The notes under the pieces are model-generated. The model saw only the letters and a list, made by a program, of their open reading frames with translations, did no database searches and was not told the DNA's origin. DNA of 47,596 nucleotides from Actinomadura geliboluensis (lineage in GTDB: Bacteria > Actinomycetota > Actinomycetes > Streptosporangiales > Streptosporangiaceae), in NCBI RefSeq assembly GCF_005889745.1, contig NZ_VCKZ01000012.1:1-47596 (forward strand). Reading direction: 5' to 3'. Position 1 is the stretch's first letter; every line of letters starts with the position of its first letter. Of this stretch, positions 40,472 through 47,596 are shown in pieces. Both the position numbers and the translations under genes were made by a program.

Positions 40472-43137
40472 CCCGCCGGCTCCGCCGCCCGCCCCGGATC
40501 CCCCTCCGGCTCCGCGTCCAGCGTCTCCAGCAGCTCGGTCACCGGCTGCAGCTTCTCGTACAGCAGCAGCACGGGCTCGCCCGGCTCGGCGAGGTCCAGC
40601 GCGGACGCCAGCGCCCCCTTCAGGTCGCCCGCCGGATGGTGCAGGACGTCCGGGCGCGCCTCCCGCAGCCCCTGCACGATCAGCCGGGTCATCTCGCCGG
40701 AGCGGCGGCCCCGCAGGTCCTCGTCCTCGTAGACGACGACGCGGCCGAACGACGCGGCGAGGGCCCGCGCCGTCTCGCCGACGAGCTCGTCGGACCGGTC
40801 GCCCGGCAGCGTGACCGCGGCGACGCCCCCGGCGCCCCAGCGCCGCTCCACGAACGCGCCCATCGCGGCGACCGCCGCCGGGTTGTGCGCGTAGTCGACC
40901 AGCACCGGGTTCTCCCCGACCCGGTACACGCAGCCCCGGCCGGGGTTGCGGGTGTGCGGGTCGAACGAGCGCAGGGCGCGCGCCACCACGTCCACCGCGA
41001 CGCCGAGGGCGCGGGCGGCGGCCGCCGCGGCCAGCGCGTTCGCCAGCACGTGCGCGGCGTGCCCGCCGAACGCGCCCGCCACCTCCGCGGCCGGCAGGAT
41101 CCGGGTCCGGCGGTCGCCGCGCGCCTCGGTCAGCCAGCCGTCCGCCAGGTAGTAGCCGAGGCCGCCGCCGCGCAGGTGCGCGACGAGGACGGGCGCGTCC
41201 GGCGACAGCGCGAAGAACCGCAGCACCGGGTCGCGGCGCCGCACCGAGGGCCGCTCCGCCAGGCTCGCCGACGGCTCGTCCTCGGCGTTCAGCACCACGT
41301 GCCCGCCGCGCCGGACCTCCTCGGCGACCAGCGCCTTGATGTCGAGCAGGTCGGCCACCGACTCGGTGTCGTCCACGCCGAGGTGGTCGCGGGTCACGTT
41401 GGTGACGACCGCGACGTCGGCGCGGTCGTAGCCGAGGCCGCGCCGGACGATGCCGCCGCGCGCGGTCTCCAGCACGGCCGCCTCCACCGACCGGTCGCCG
41501 AGCACCATCTCCGCCGAGCGGGGCCCGGACGCGTCCGACAGGTGGACCTGCCGCCCGCCCACGTGCACGCCCTCGGTGCTGGTCATGCCGGTCCGCCGGC
41601 CGTCCAGCTCCAGTATGTGCGCGATCATCCGGACGGTCGTCGTCTTGCCGTTGGTGCCGGTCACCGACACGATCGGGATCCGCGACGGCGTGCCCGCCGG
41701 GTACATCAGGTCGATGACGTCGCCGGCGACGTCCCGTCCCGCCCCCTCGTGCGGCGCCAGGTGCATGCGCAGCCCCGGCGCGGCGTTGACCTCCAGGATC
41801 CCGGCGGCGCCGCGCTCGGCGGGCACCGGGGAGGCGATGTCGGGCAGCCGCAGGTCGATGCCGCACACGTCCATGCCGACGGCCGCGGCGGCCCGCACGC
41901 ACATCGCGGCGACGTCCGCGTGGACCTCGGCGGTCACGTCGCGGCTGGTGCCGCCGGTGGACAGGTTCGCGTTGCGGCGCAGCCACACCCGCTCCCCGGC
42001 GCCGGGCACCGAGTCCGGGCCGTGCCCCTGCCGCGCCAGCAGCGCCAGCTCCGTCGGGCCGAGCGCCAGCCGCGTCAGCGGCCGGTCGTGGCCCTCGCCG
42101 CGGGCCGGGTCGGCGTTGACCCGCTCCACCAGCGCCGCGATCGCGCTCTCCCCGTCGCCGGTCAGATGGGCGGCGGTCAGCTCGGCCGCCGCCGCGACCC
42201 GGCCGCCGACCACCAGGACCCGGTAGTCCTTGCCCGGGATGTAGGACTCGACGAGCACCTCGCCGGCCTCCCCGGCGGCGGACGCGAACGCGGCCACCAC
42301 CTCCGGCGGCTCGGTCAGCTCGATGTGGACGTTCTCGCCCTGGTGCCCGGCGAGCGGCTTGACGACCACCGGCCCGCCGATGTCGCGCAGCGCCGCCAGG
42401 GCCTCCGCCGGCGACGCCGCGACCCGCCCCTCGGGGACGGGGACGCCCGCGTCGGCGAGGACGCGGTGCGCGAGCCGCTTGTCGCCGGCGACCTCCATCC
42501 CGATCGCGGAGGTCGCGTCCGTCATCGCCGCCCACACCGTCCGCCGGTACCGCCCGTACCCGAGCCGCAGCAGGTTGAGGCCGCCGACGCGGCGGACCGG
42601 CACGCCCCGCTCGCGCGCCGCCCGGGCCAGCGCCGCCGTGCTCACCCCGAGGCGCTCGGCCTCGTGCGCGGCGGCGACCTCGGCGAGGTCGCCGGACAGG
42701 TCCGGCACCTGCCCCTCCAGCGCACCCGTCACCGCCCGCACGGCCAGCATGATCAGCCGTTCCACCACGGTGCTGGAGGCGGGCTCGTCCCGCGGGCACT
42801 CCAGGATCACCTCGTACTCGCCCGGCCCGCCCGCGAGGACGGTGCGGCCGAAGAACACCTCGCGGCCGATGAGCCCGGACAGCTCCAGGGTGACGTGCTC
42901 GGTCACATGGCCGAAATAGGTGCCGCGCGCCATCGCGGCCAGCAGCCCGCCGGGGCGGCCCGCCGAGCAGTGGTGCCCGGCGAGGCCCGGCAGCGCCGCG
43001 ACGAGCCGCTCGGCGAAGCCGGGATGGTCGGTCGTCTCATGGCCGGTCAGGCTCTGCAGGTCCAGCCGCGCGATCGCGACCGGGCGGGACAGGTAGGTGT
43101 TCGGGCCGCTCAGGCGGCGCACATGATCGAGCCGCAC
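40468..43137 (-). CDS. cphA: Cyanophycin synthetase
   Basis: An 889-residue cytoplasmic enzyme that elongates multi-L-arginyl-poly-L-aspartate using ATP. Residues 1-160 are the N domain, about 215-480 the ATP-grasp domain that adds Asp (VVVKPLAGHQGENVHI, DLRLPD, LEVNAAPGLRMH), and about 490-875 the Mur-ligase-like domain that adds Arg (P-loop GTNGKTT near 493, VTNVTRDHLG, DYAHNPAAV). Length matches CphA1. GAGGAGG precedes the GTG start three bases after cphB, so both are one operon. Cyanophycin is a nitrogen and carbon store. Confidence 0.95.
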   Translation of the reverse strand: MRLDHVRRLSGPNTYLSRPVAIARLDLQSLTGHETTDHPGFAERLVAALPGLAGHHCSAGRPGGLLAAMARGTYFGHVTEHVTLELSGLIGREVFFGRTVLAGGPGEYEVILECPRDEPASSTVVERLIMLAVRAVTGALEGQVPDLSGDLAEVAAAHEAERLGVSTAALARAARERGVPVRRVGGLNLLRLGYGRYRRTVWAAMTDATSAIGMEVAGDKRLAHRVLADAGVPVPEGRVAASPAEALAALRDIGGPVVVKPLAGHQGENVHIELTEPPEVVAAFASAAGEAGEVLVESYIPGKDYRVLVVGGRVAAAAELTAAHLTGDGESAIAALVERVNADPARGEGHDRPLTRLALGPTELALLARQGHGPDSVPGAGERVWLRRNANLSTGGTSRDVTAEVHADVAAMCVRAAAAVGMDVCGIDLRLPDIASPVPAERGAAGILEVNAAPGLRMHLAPHEGAGRDVAGDVIDLMYPAGTPSRIPIVSVTGTNGKTTTVRMIAHILELDGRRTGMTSTEGVHVGGRQVHLSDASGPRSAEMVLGDRSVEAAVLETARGGIVRRGLGYDRADVAVVTNVTRDHLGVDDTESVADLLDIKALVAEEVRRGGHVVLNAEDEPSASLAERPSVRRRDPVLRFFALSPDAPVLVAHLRGGGLGYYLADGWLTEARGDRRTRILPAAEVAGAFGGHAAHVLANALAAAAAARALGVAVDVVARALRSFDPHTRNPGRGCVYRVGENPVLVDYAHNPAAVAAMGAFVERRWGAGGVAAVTLPGDRSDELVGETARALAASFGRVVVYEDEDLRGRRSGEMTRLIVQGLREARPDVLHHPAGDLKGALASALDLAEPGEPVLLLYEKLQPVTELLETLDAEPEGDPGRAAEPAG

Positions 43138-43140
43138 GGC

Positions 43141-43977
43141 TCAGTCCTCCTCGTCCGGGCCGCGCATGTTGCCGATCGCGGGCAGCTTGTCGTTCATCTG
43201 GAACGTGCAGCCGGCGGGCAGCAGGTGCAGCGACACGTCGAACATCGCCATCGGCTCGTCGTCGGAGGCGGCGTAGGCGATGGTGGACTGCCCGGCGTCC
43301 ACGACCGTCACCACTCCGGTCCCGACCACCTCGAACTGGCCGTCGCCCACGACGATCGCCGTGTCCTCGTCGATCCCGACGCCGAGCAGCCGGGTGTCGA
43401 GCGCTATGCCGCTCATCAGTCTCGGCAGCCGCCCGCGCTCGTTGAAATGCATGTCGATCAGCACGTTGTCGAGCAGCGCGAGGCCCGGCCCGACCTTCAC
43501 ACTGGACGCGGCGACCTCGTGGCCGTGCCCGCCCAAGATCATCCAATGCCCCATCGCGGTCGCGCCCGCGCTCGTCCCGGCGATGACCAGGCCCTCCTGG
43601 TCGAGCCGCCGCTTCAGCAGCTCGTTGGTCCGGGACCCCACCAGGGTCCGGATCCGCGACTGGTCGCCGCCGCTGAACAGCACGCCCGTCGCGTTGTCGA
43701 GCGCCCGCAGCGTCGCCGCGTCGTCGGCCGCGGCGCGGCCGAGCAGCCGCAGCTCCCGGACCGACGACACGCCGAGCCGCCCGAACACCGCCGTGTACTC
43801 CTCCGCGACCTCCTCGGGCACCTCCGTCGCCGTCGTCACGACCACGATCCGCGCGTCCTCGGCCCCGGACAGCTCGACGAACGTCTCCAGCGGCCCGGCC
43901 CCGCAGGTCCGGTTCTCCGCCCCACCGATGATCAGCAGCCGGCCCTTGCGTCCGGCACCCCCATGTTTGACCTTCAC
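43141..43977 (-). CDS. cphB: Cyanophycinase
   Basis: A 278-residue serine exopeptidase (peptidase S51) that cuts cyanophycin to beta-Asp-Arg dipeptides. The nucleophile is Ser136 in AGTSAGATAM, and GGAENR, FSGGDQSRI and GVGIDEDTAI are family motifs. No signal peptide, so it acts in the cytoplasm on stored granules. The GTG start has only a weak ribosome-binding site, and the leader to the TetR gene holds an inverted repeat. It is the first gene of the cphB-cphA operon. Confidence 0.94.
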   Translation of the reverse strand: MKVKHGGAGRKGRLLIIGGAENRTCGAGPLETFVELSGAEDARIVVVTTATEVPEEVAEEYTAVFGRLGVSSVRELRLLGRAAADDAATLRALDNATGVLFSGGDQSRIRTLVGSRTNELLKRRLDQEGLVIAGTSAGATAMGHWMILGGHGHEVAASSVKVGPGLALLDNVLIDMHFNERGRLPRLMSGIALDTRLLGVGIDEDTAIVVGDGQFEVVGTGVVTVVDAGQSTIAYAASDDEPMAMFDVSLHLLPAGCTFQMNDKLPAIGNMRGPDEED

Positions 43978-43985
43978 ACTGAGCT

Positions 43986-44013
43986 GACTACCCTTTGATC
44001 ACGTGTGGTAGTC
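43986..44013. promoter_or_regulatory. Candidate operator of the cyanophycin operon
   Basis: GACTACC (43986-43992) and GGTAGTC (44007-44013) form a perfect 7-bp inverted repeat with a 14-base spacer, starting nine bases before the cphB start codon. It lies in the 94-base spacer divergent to a TetR-family gene, the usual place for a TetR operator. Confidence 0.5.
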
Positions 44014-44071
44014 GCGCGATCGCGAGGAGTCCGGGCCGGGCCCGCCGGCGCCGCTGTGCCATGCTGTGCGG

Positions 44072-44725
44072 ATGAGCGGCAGCCCCGTTCCCCCCGGCGC
44101 GCCCGCCCGGCCCGCGGCCGGGCCGTCCGCCGCGCTCGCCGCCGCGTCCGCGCACTACCTGCGGGGCGAGCCGATCGACATGTCGGCGCTGGCGGCGGAG
44201 CTGGGCGTCGGGCGCGCGACCCTGTACCGGTGGGTCGGCGGCCGCGAGCAGCTCCTCGGCGCGGTCCTCGCGGAGATGACCGAGCGCACCTACCGCGTCG
44301 CGGCGCGCGGCGTCGGCGGCGCGGGCGCGCCGCGGATCCTCGCCCTCCTGGAGCGCTTCATGCGCGCGGTCGTGGACGCGGCGCCGCTGAAGGCGTTCAC
44401 CGAGCGCGAGCCGCGGCTGTTCGTCCGGCTGGCCACCATGCCCGGCACCATCGAGGACCGCGCGGCCGAGCTGCTGGCGCGCGAGCTGCAGGCGGAGATC
44501 GACCGCGGCGCGCTGCGCGTCCCGCTGCCCACCCGCACGCTCGCGCAGGCGATCGTCCGGGTCGCCGACTCGTTCATGTACGCCCACTACCTGGGCGGGA
44601 ACCAGCCGGAGATCGAGCGGGCCCTGGAGGTCGTCGAGCTGCTGCTGCGCCCGTGCGCGCCCGGGGACGGTGGCCGCGTGTCCGGGGACGGCGGCCGGGA
44701 ATCTCCGGGCCCCGCCGAACGCTGA
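44072..44725 (+). CDS. QsdR-like TetR family regulator
   Basis: A 217-residue regulator. The helix-turn-helix is HYLRGEPIDMSALAAELGVGRATLYRWVGGREQLLGAVL (about 27-65), where the ALAAELGVGRATLYRW form is typical of the QsdR group. The C-terminal half is helical, with a Gly-rich tail containing a duplicated GDGGR. ATG 44072 is chosen; an in-frame GTG lies at 44066. It is divergent from cphB over a perfect inverted repeat, so it may control the cyanophycin operon. Confidence 0.82.
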   Translation: MSGSPVPPGAPARPAAGPSAALAAASAHYLRGEPIDMSALAAELGVGRATLYRWVGGREQLLGAVLAEMTERTYRVAARGVGGAGAPRILALLERFMRAVVDAAPLKAFTEREPRLFVRLATMPGTIEDRAAELLARELQAEIDRGALRVPLPTRTLAQAIVRVADSFMYAHYLGGNQPEIERALEVVELLLRPCAPGDGGRVSGDGGRESPGPAER

Positions 44726-44816
44726 ACAATGGACGGCGATTGACCACTTTGTGGCTTTCGTTCGCCATGAGAGGCTAAGGCATTGGACGCATCGTCGAAA
44801 AAGGGACGGCCGGGCC

Positions 44817-46196
44817 GTGAGTGACATCCCCCGCCGCGCGGTGACGCGCACCGCCAAGCTGGCGACCCTCCCGCTGGGCTTCGCCGGGCGCACCGCCCTC
44901 GGGTTCGGCAAGCGGACCTTCGGCCGCCCCGCCGAGGCCGTCGCGCTGGAGGTCCAGCGCCGCACCGCCGAGCAGCTGTTCGCCGTGCTCGGCGAGCTGA
45001 AGGGCGGCGCGATGAAGGTCGGCCAGCTGCTGTCGATCTTCGAGGCGGGGCTGCCCGAGGAGATCGCCGGCCCGTTCCGCGCCAGCCTCACCCGCCTCCA
45101 GGAGGCGGCGCCGCCGATGCCCGCCGCCACCACGCACCAGGTCCTCGCCGAGGGCCTCGGCGAGGACTGGCGCGACCTGTTCGCCGAGTTCGACGACCGC
45201 CCGGCCGCCGCCGCGTCCATCGGGCAGGTCCACAAGGCCGTCTGGCACGACGGCCGCACGGTCGCGGTCAAGGTGCAGTACCCCGGCGCCGCGCAGGCCC
45301 TGATGAGCGACTTCAACCAGATCGCCCGCCTCAGCCGGCTCTTCACCCCGCTGTTCCCCGGCGTCGAGGTCAAGCCGGTCGTCGCCGACCTGAAGCGCCG
45401 CCTGGAGAAGGAGCTCGACTACGCCGACGAGGCCCGCGCCCAGACCGCCTTCCACGACGCCTACGCCGGCGACCCCGACTTCGCCGTCCCCGCCGTCGTC
45501 GCGCAGGCCGGGAACGTGCTGGTCACCGAGTGGCTGGACGGCACCCCGCTCGCCAAGGTCATCGCCGAGGGCGACCAGGACCGCCGCGACCGCGCCGGCC
45601 TGCTGCTGTTCCGCTTCCTGCTGTCCGGCCCGGCCCGCTGCGAGATGATCCACATCGACCCGCACCCGGGCAACTTCCGGCTGCTGGACGACGGCCGCCT
45701 CGGCGTGCTGGACTTCGGCGGCGCCGCCCGCGTCCCCGCCGAGCTGCAGTGGTCGATCGGCCGGCTGCTGCGCATCGGCACCCTCGGCGACCCCGACGAG
45801 ATCGTCGACGCCCTGTGCGACGAGGGCTTCCTCGTCCCGGACGCGGAGGTCGACCCGGAGGAGATCGCCGACCTCGTCGCCCCGCACGCCGCGCCGTTCG
45901 CCGTGGAGCGCTTCCGCTACTCCCGCGAGTGGCTGCGCGAGCAGACCGCCCGGGGCCTCGGGCTCGCCTCCGACATGCGCCCGGGCGCGCTCGCCCGCGC
46001 GTTCCGGCTGCCGCCGCAGTACCTGGCCGTCAGCCGCGCCCTGTCGGGCTGCGGCGGCGTGCTGTGCCAGCTGGAGGCCGAGGGCGCCTTCCGCGCCGAG
46101 GCCGAGCGCTGGCTGCCGGGCTTCGCCGACGACGACGGCCCCGAGGACCTCGACGGCCTCGACGACCTCGACGACCAGGCCCCGGCCACCGCCTGA
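44817..46196 (+). CDS. ABC1/AarF/UbiB-family atypical kinase
   Basis: A 459-residue protein of the UbiB atypical kinase family. KGGAMKVGQLLS is the KxGQ motif (near 65), AAAASIGQVHKA the Ala-rich loop, VAVKVQYPG the ATP lysine, HIDPHPGNF the catalytic loop and LDFGGA the metal-binding DFG-like motif. Family members act in quinone or lipid biology as ATPases. The C-terminus ends in a run of Asp-Leu/Gly repeats. AGGGA lies 11 bases before the GTG start, and TTGACC at 44740 is a possible -35. No pathway partner is adjacent. Confidence 0.88.
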   Translation: MSDIPRRAVTRTAKLATLPLGFAGRTALGFGKRTFGRPAEAVALEVQRRTAEQLFAVLGELKGGAMKVGQLLSIFEAGLPEEIAGPFRASLTRLQEAAPPMPAATTHQVLAEGLGEDWRDLFAEFDDRPAAAASIGQVHKAVWHDGRTVAVKVQYPGAAQALMSDFNQIARLSRLFTPLFPGVEVKPVVADLKRRLEKELDYADEARAQTAFHDAYAGDPDFAVPAVVAQAGNVLVTEWLDGTPLAKVIAEGDQDRRDRAGLLLFRFLLSGPARCEMIHIDPHPGNFRLLDDGRLGVLDFGGAARVPAELQWSIGRLLRIGTLGDPDEIVDALCDEGFLVPDAEVDPEEIADLVAPHAAPFAVERFRYSREWLREQTARGLGLASDMRPGALARAFRLPPQYLAVSRALSGCGGVLCQLEAEGAFRAEAERWLPGFADDDGPEDLDGLDDLDDQAPATA

Positions 46197-46220
46197 CCCG
46201 CGGCCGGGCCGGCCGGCGGG

Positions 46221-47078
46221 TCAGCCGAGGGCCGCGGCCTCCTCCTGCTCGACCTGGCGGTTCCAGTCGCGCTTGCTCGACTGCCAGCCGTCCTCGTCGC
46301 GGCCGCGGCGCCAGTAGCCGGAGATGGAGAGCGCGTCGAGGGGCAGGCGCCGCTCGACCCGCAGGTGGCGGCGCAGGGCCTTGACGAAGCCGGCCTCGCC
46401 GTGCACGAAGGCGTGCACCTCGCCGTCCGGGAAGTCGAGCTTCTGGACGGCCTCGACCAGCAGCGCGCCGACCTCGCCGGCGCCGCGGTGCAGCCAGACG
46501 ATCTCGGTGGTCGCCGAGCCGCGCAGGGGCTGCTCCTCCTCCGGGCCCGCGACCTCGACGAAGGCGCGGGCGGGGGCGCCGGCCGGGAGGCGTTCGAGGG
46601 CCGCGGCGATCGCGGGCAGCGCGCTCTCGTCGCCGGCGAGCAGGTGCCAGCCGGCGGCCGGGCGGGGCGCGTAGGCGCCGCCGGGGCCGTTGAACATGAT
46701 CTCGTCGCCCGGCCGGGCGGCCGCCGCCCACGGGCCGGCGAGGCCCTTGTCGCCGTGGTGGACGAAGTCGATCGTCAGCTCGCGCGCCCGCTCGTCCCAT
46801 GCGCGGACGGTGTAGGTGCGGGTCGCGGGCCACTGCTCGCGCGGCAGCTCGGCGCGCACCCGCTCCATGTCGAACGGCTCGGGGTAGGCGACGCCCGGAC
46901 GCGGGAACAGCAGCTTCACGTAGTGGTCGGTGAACTCGCCGGCGGCGAACTCCGCGAGCCCGGCGCCGCCGAGGACCACCCGGATCATGTGCGGGGTGAG
47001 GCGCTCGGTGCGCACCACCGTCCCCCGGTGGAGCGTGCGTCCCCTGCGTGCCGGTTCGCGTGCCGGTTCCGTCGCCAT
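46221..47078 (-). CDS. Siderophore-interacting protein (FAD/NAD(P)H ferric reductase)
   Basis: A 285-residue reductase that frees iron from ferric siderophores in the cytoplasm. RTYTVRAWDE (FAD binding, near 87), HHGDKGLAGPWAAAARPGD, LLAGDESALPAIAAALE (NAD(P) domain) and the C-terminal SISGYWRRGRDEDGW are typical of the SIP family. GGAGGACGC precedes the ATG. A DtxR/IdeR-type box lies 25-43 bases upstream, so iron repression is expected. No siderophore synthesis genes are in the window. Confidence 0.93.
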   Translation of the reverse strand: MATEPAREPARRGRTLHRGTVVRTERLTPHMIRVVLGGAGLAEFAAGEFTDHYVKLLFPRPGVAYPEPFDMERVRAELPREQWPATRTYTVRAWDERARELTIDFVHHGDKGLAGPWAAAARPGDEIMFNGPGGAYAPRPAAGWHLLAGDESALPAIAAALERLPAGAPARAFVEVAGPEEEQPLRGSATTEIVWLHRGAGEVGALLVEAVQKLDFPDGEVHAFVHGEAGFVKALRRHLRVERRLPLDALSISGYWRRGRDEDGWQSSKRDWNRQVEQEEAAALG

Positions 47079-47102
47079 GCGTCCTCCGATGATCCGCGGT
47101 AC

Positions 47103-47121
47103 TTAGGTAACCCTAACCCGT
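47103..47121 (-). promoter_or_regulatory. DtxR/IdeR-type iron box
   Basis: On the minus strand the site reads GGGTTAGGGTTACCTAA and matches the 19-base consensus TTAGGTTAGGCTAACCTAA at 14 positions. The right half is almost perfect. Position just before the siderophore-interacting protein supports it. Confidence 0.7.
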
Positions 47122-47248
47122 GCCGCCGTCCACTTTGTTCCGGACGCTCGAGCAACGGCGTTGAGCAGGCCCTCTGGGCGGGTCCATCTGCGGTACGTTC
47201 AGGGGACCCCGCGCACCCCCTCAGCCACCCGTGCCGCCGGAGGACCGG

Positions 47249-47596
47249 ATGCCCCTGCTCGCCCAGTTGCTCGCCGCCGTCGCCGACGGCTCGGTGGAGA
47301 TCGTCGACCTGACCGCCCCGCTGTCGGAGCGGACGCCGATCCTCCAGCTGCCCGAGCCGTTCGCCAACACCGTGCCGTTCCGGCTCAAGGAGATCAGCCG
47401 CTACGACGACCGCGGCCCCGCCTGGTACTGGAACGACATCGAGACCGGCGAGCACGTCGGCACGCACTTCGACGCGCCGGTCCACTGGGCCACCGGGCGC
47501 GACGGCGAGGACGTCGCGCAGGTCCCGCCCACCCGGCTGGTCGCCCCGGCCGTCGTGCTGGACGTGTCCGAGCGCGCGGCCGCCGACCCCGACTGC
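47249..47596 (+). CDS. Cyclase family (kynurenine formamidase-like) metal hydrolase, 3' end outside the window
   Basis: The first 116 codons of a cyclase-family protein, open to the window edge. VEIVDLTAPLSERTPI is the usual start and GEHVGTHFDAPVHW carries the HxGTHxDxPxH metal-binding motif. Members hydrolyse N-formylkynurenine or cyclic amides, or belong to uncharacterised groups. GGAGGACC precedes the ATG. Complete length (about 260 residues expected) and the C-terminal Glu ligand cannot be seen. Confidence 0.85.
   Translation, partial: MPLLAQLLAAVADGSVEIVDLTAPLSERTPILQLPEPFANTVPFRLKEISRYDDRGPAWYWNDIETGEHVGTHFDAPVHWATGRDGEDVAQVPPTRLVAPAVVLDVSERAAADPDC

Noticed and set aside
46197..46220. 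GC-rich inverted repeats between the AarF-type kinase and the siderophore reductase
   Set aside because: Runs of GGCC allow many weak foldings, none clearly better than chance.
1..47596. tRNA, rRNA, riboswitch, transposase, phage integrase or defence-system genes
   Set aside because: None was recognised on either strand; all sizeable coding frames fit metabolic, transport, regulatory or stress families.

Overview
The window is very GC-rich DNA (third codon positions almost always G or C), with many GTG and TTG starts and many ATGA or GTGA gene overlaps. It reads as the chromosome of a mycelial actinomycete. The gene content (a cello-oligosaccharide-type ABC operon with no ATPase, HelR, an IdeR-type iron box, cyanophycin genes, many acyl-CoA enzymes) suggests an Actinomadura-like member of the Streptosporangiales. 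That placement is inference. No rRNA, tRNA, IS element, phage gene or CRISPR array was seen. No gap between genes exceeds about 170 bases.

Layout. 0-9.1 kb: a class I glutamine amidotransferase, then carboxylic-acid and CoA metabolism (HSL-type esterase, an unusual crotonase, SRPBCC protein, AMP-dependent ligase, acyl-CoA dehydrogenase, aldehyde dehydrogenase), then a stand-alone RtcB ligase. 9.1-15.8 kb: a TetR regulator, then a ROK regulator divergent from a sugar ABC operon (lipoprotein, two permeases, GH1 beta-glucosidase) with a strong operator between them. 15.9-20.8 kb: a 1071-residue single-chain biotin-dependent acyl-CoA carboxylase, a degenerate LivG-like ATPase overlapping its 3' end, and an SDR. 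20.9-26.5 kb: HelR; a TetR/NTF2-like divergent pair with two identical operators; a two-subunit acyl-CoA dehydrogenase behind its own palindrome. 26.5-30.3 kb: a PLP enzyme coupled to a non-canonical adenylate kinase, a universal stress protein, and an XdhC-like protein with a zinc alcohol dehydrogenase.

30.5-37.3 kb: an ECF sigma factor with a SnoaL-like tail, then a compact protocatechuate pathway (pcaH-pcaG-pcaB-pcaD-pcaC, an IclR regulator, pobA). Together these convert 4-hydroxybenzoate to protocatechuate and on to 3-oxoadipate. A near-identical 19-base palindrome lies about 75-85 bases before both pcaH and pobA and is the likely IclR operator. 37.4-44.7 kb: an MMPL transporter and a PAP2 membrane protein, convergent with a cyanophycin operon (cphB-cphA); a QsdR-like TetR regulator is divergent from cphB across a perfect inverted repeat. 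44.8-47.6 kb: an AarF/UbiB-type kinase, a siderophore-interacting reductase with an iron box, and the start of a cyclase-family hydrolase cut by the window edge.

The strongest signals beyond routine annotation are the regulatory palindromes (pca/pob, NTF2/TetR, ROK/ABC, cph/TetR, acyl-CoA dehydrogenase pair), two chained five-codon mini-ORFs between the sugar permease and the beta-glucosidase, the ABC ATPase that lost three of its motifs, the crotonase lacking both catalytic glutamates, and the coupled adenylate kinase/PLP enzyme pair. No clearly new defence or mobile system was found.
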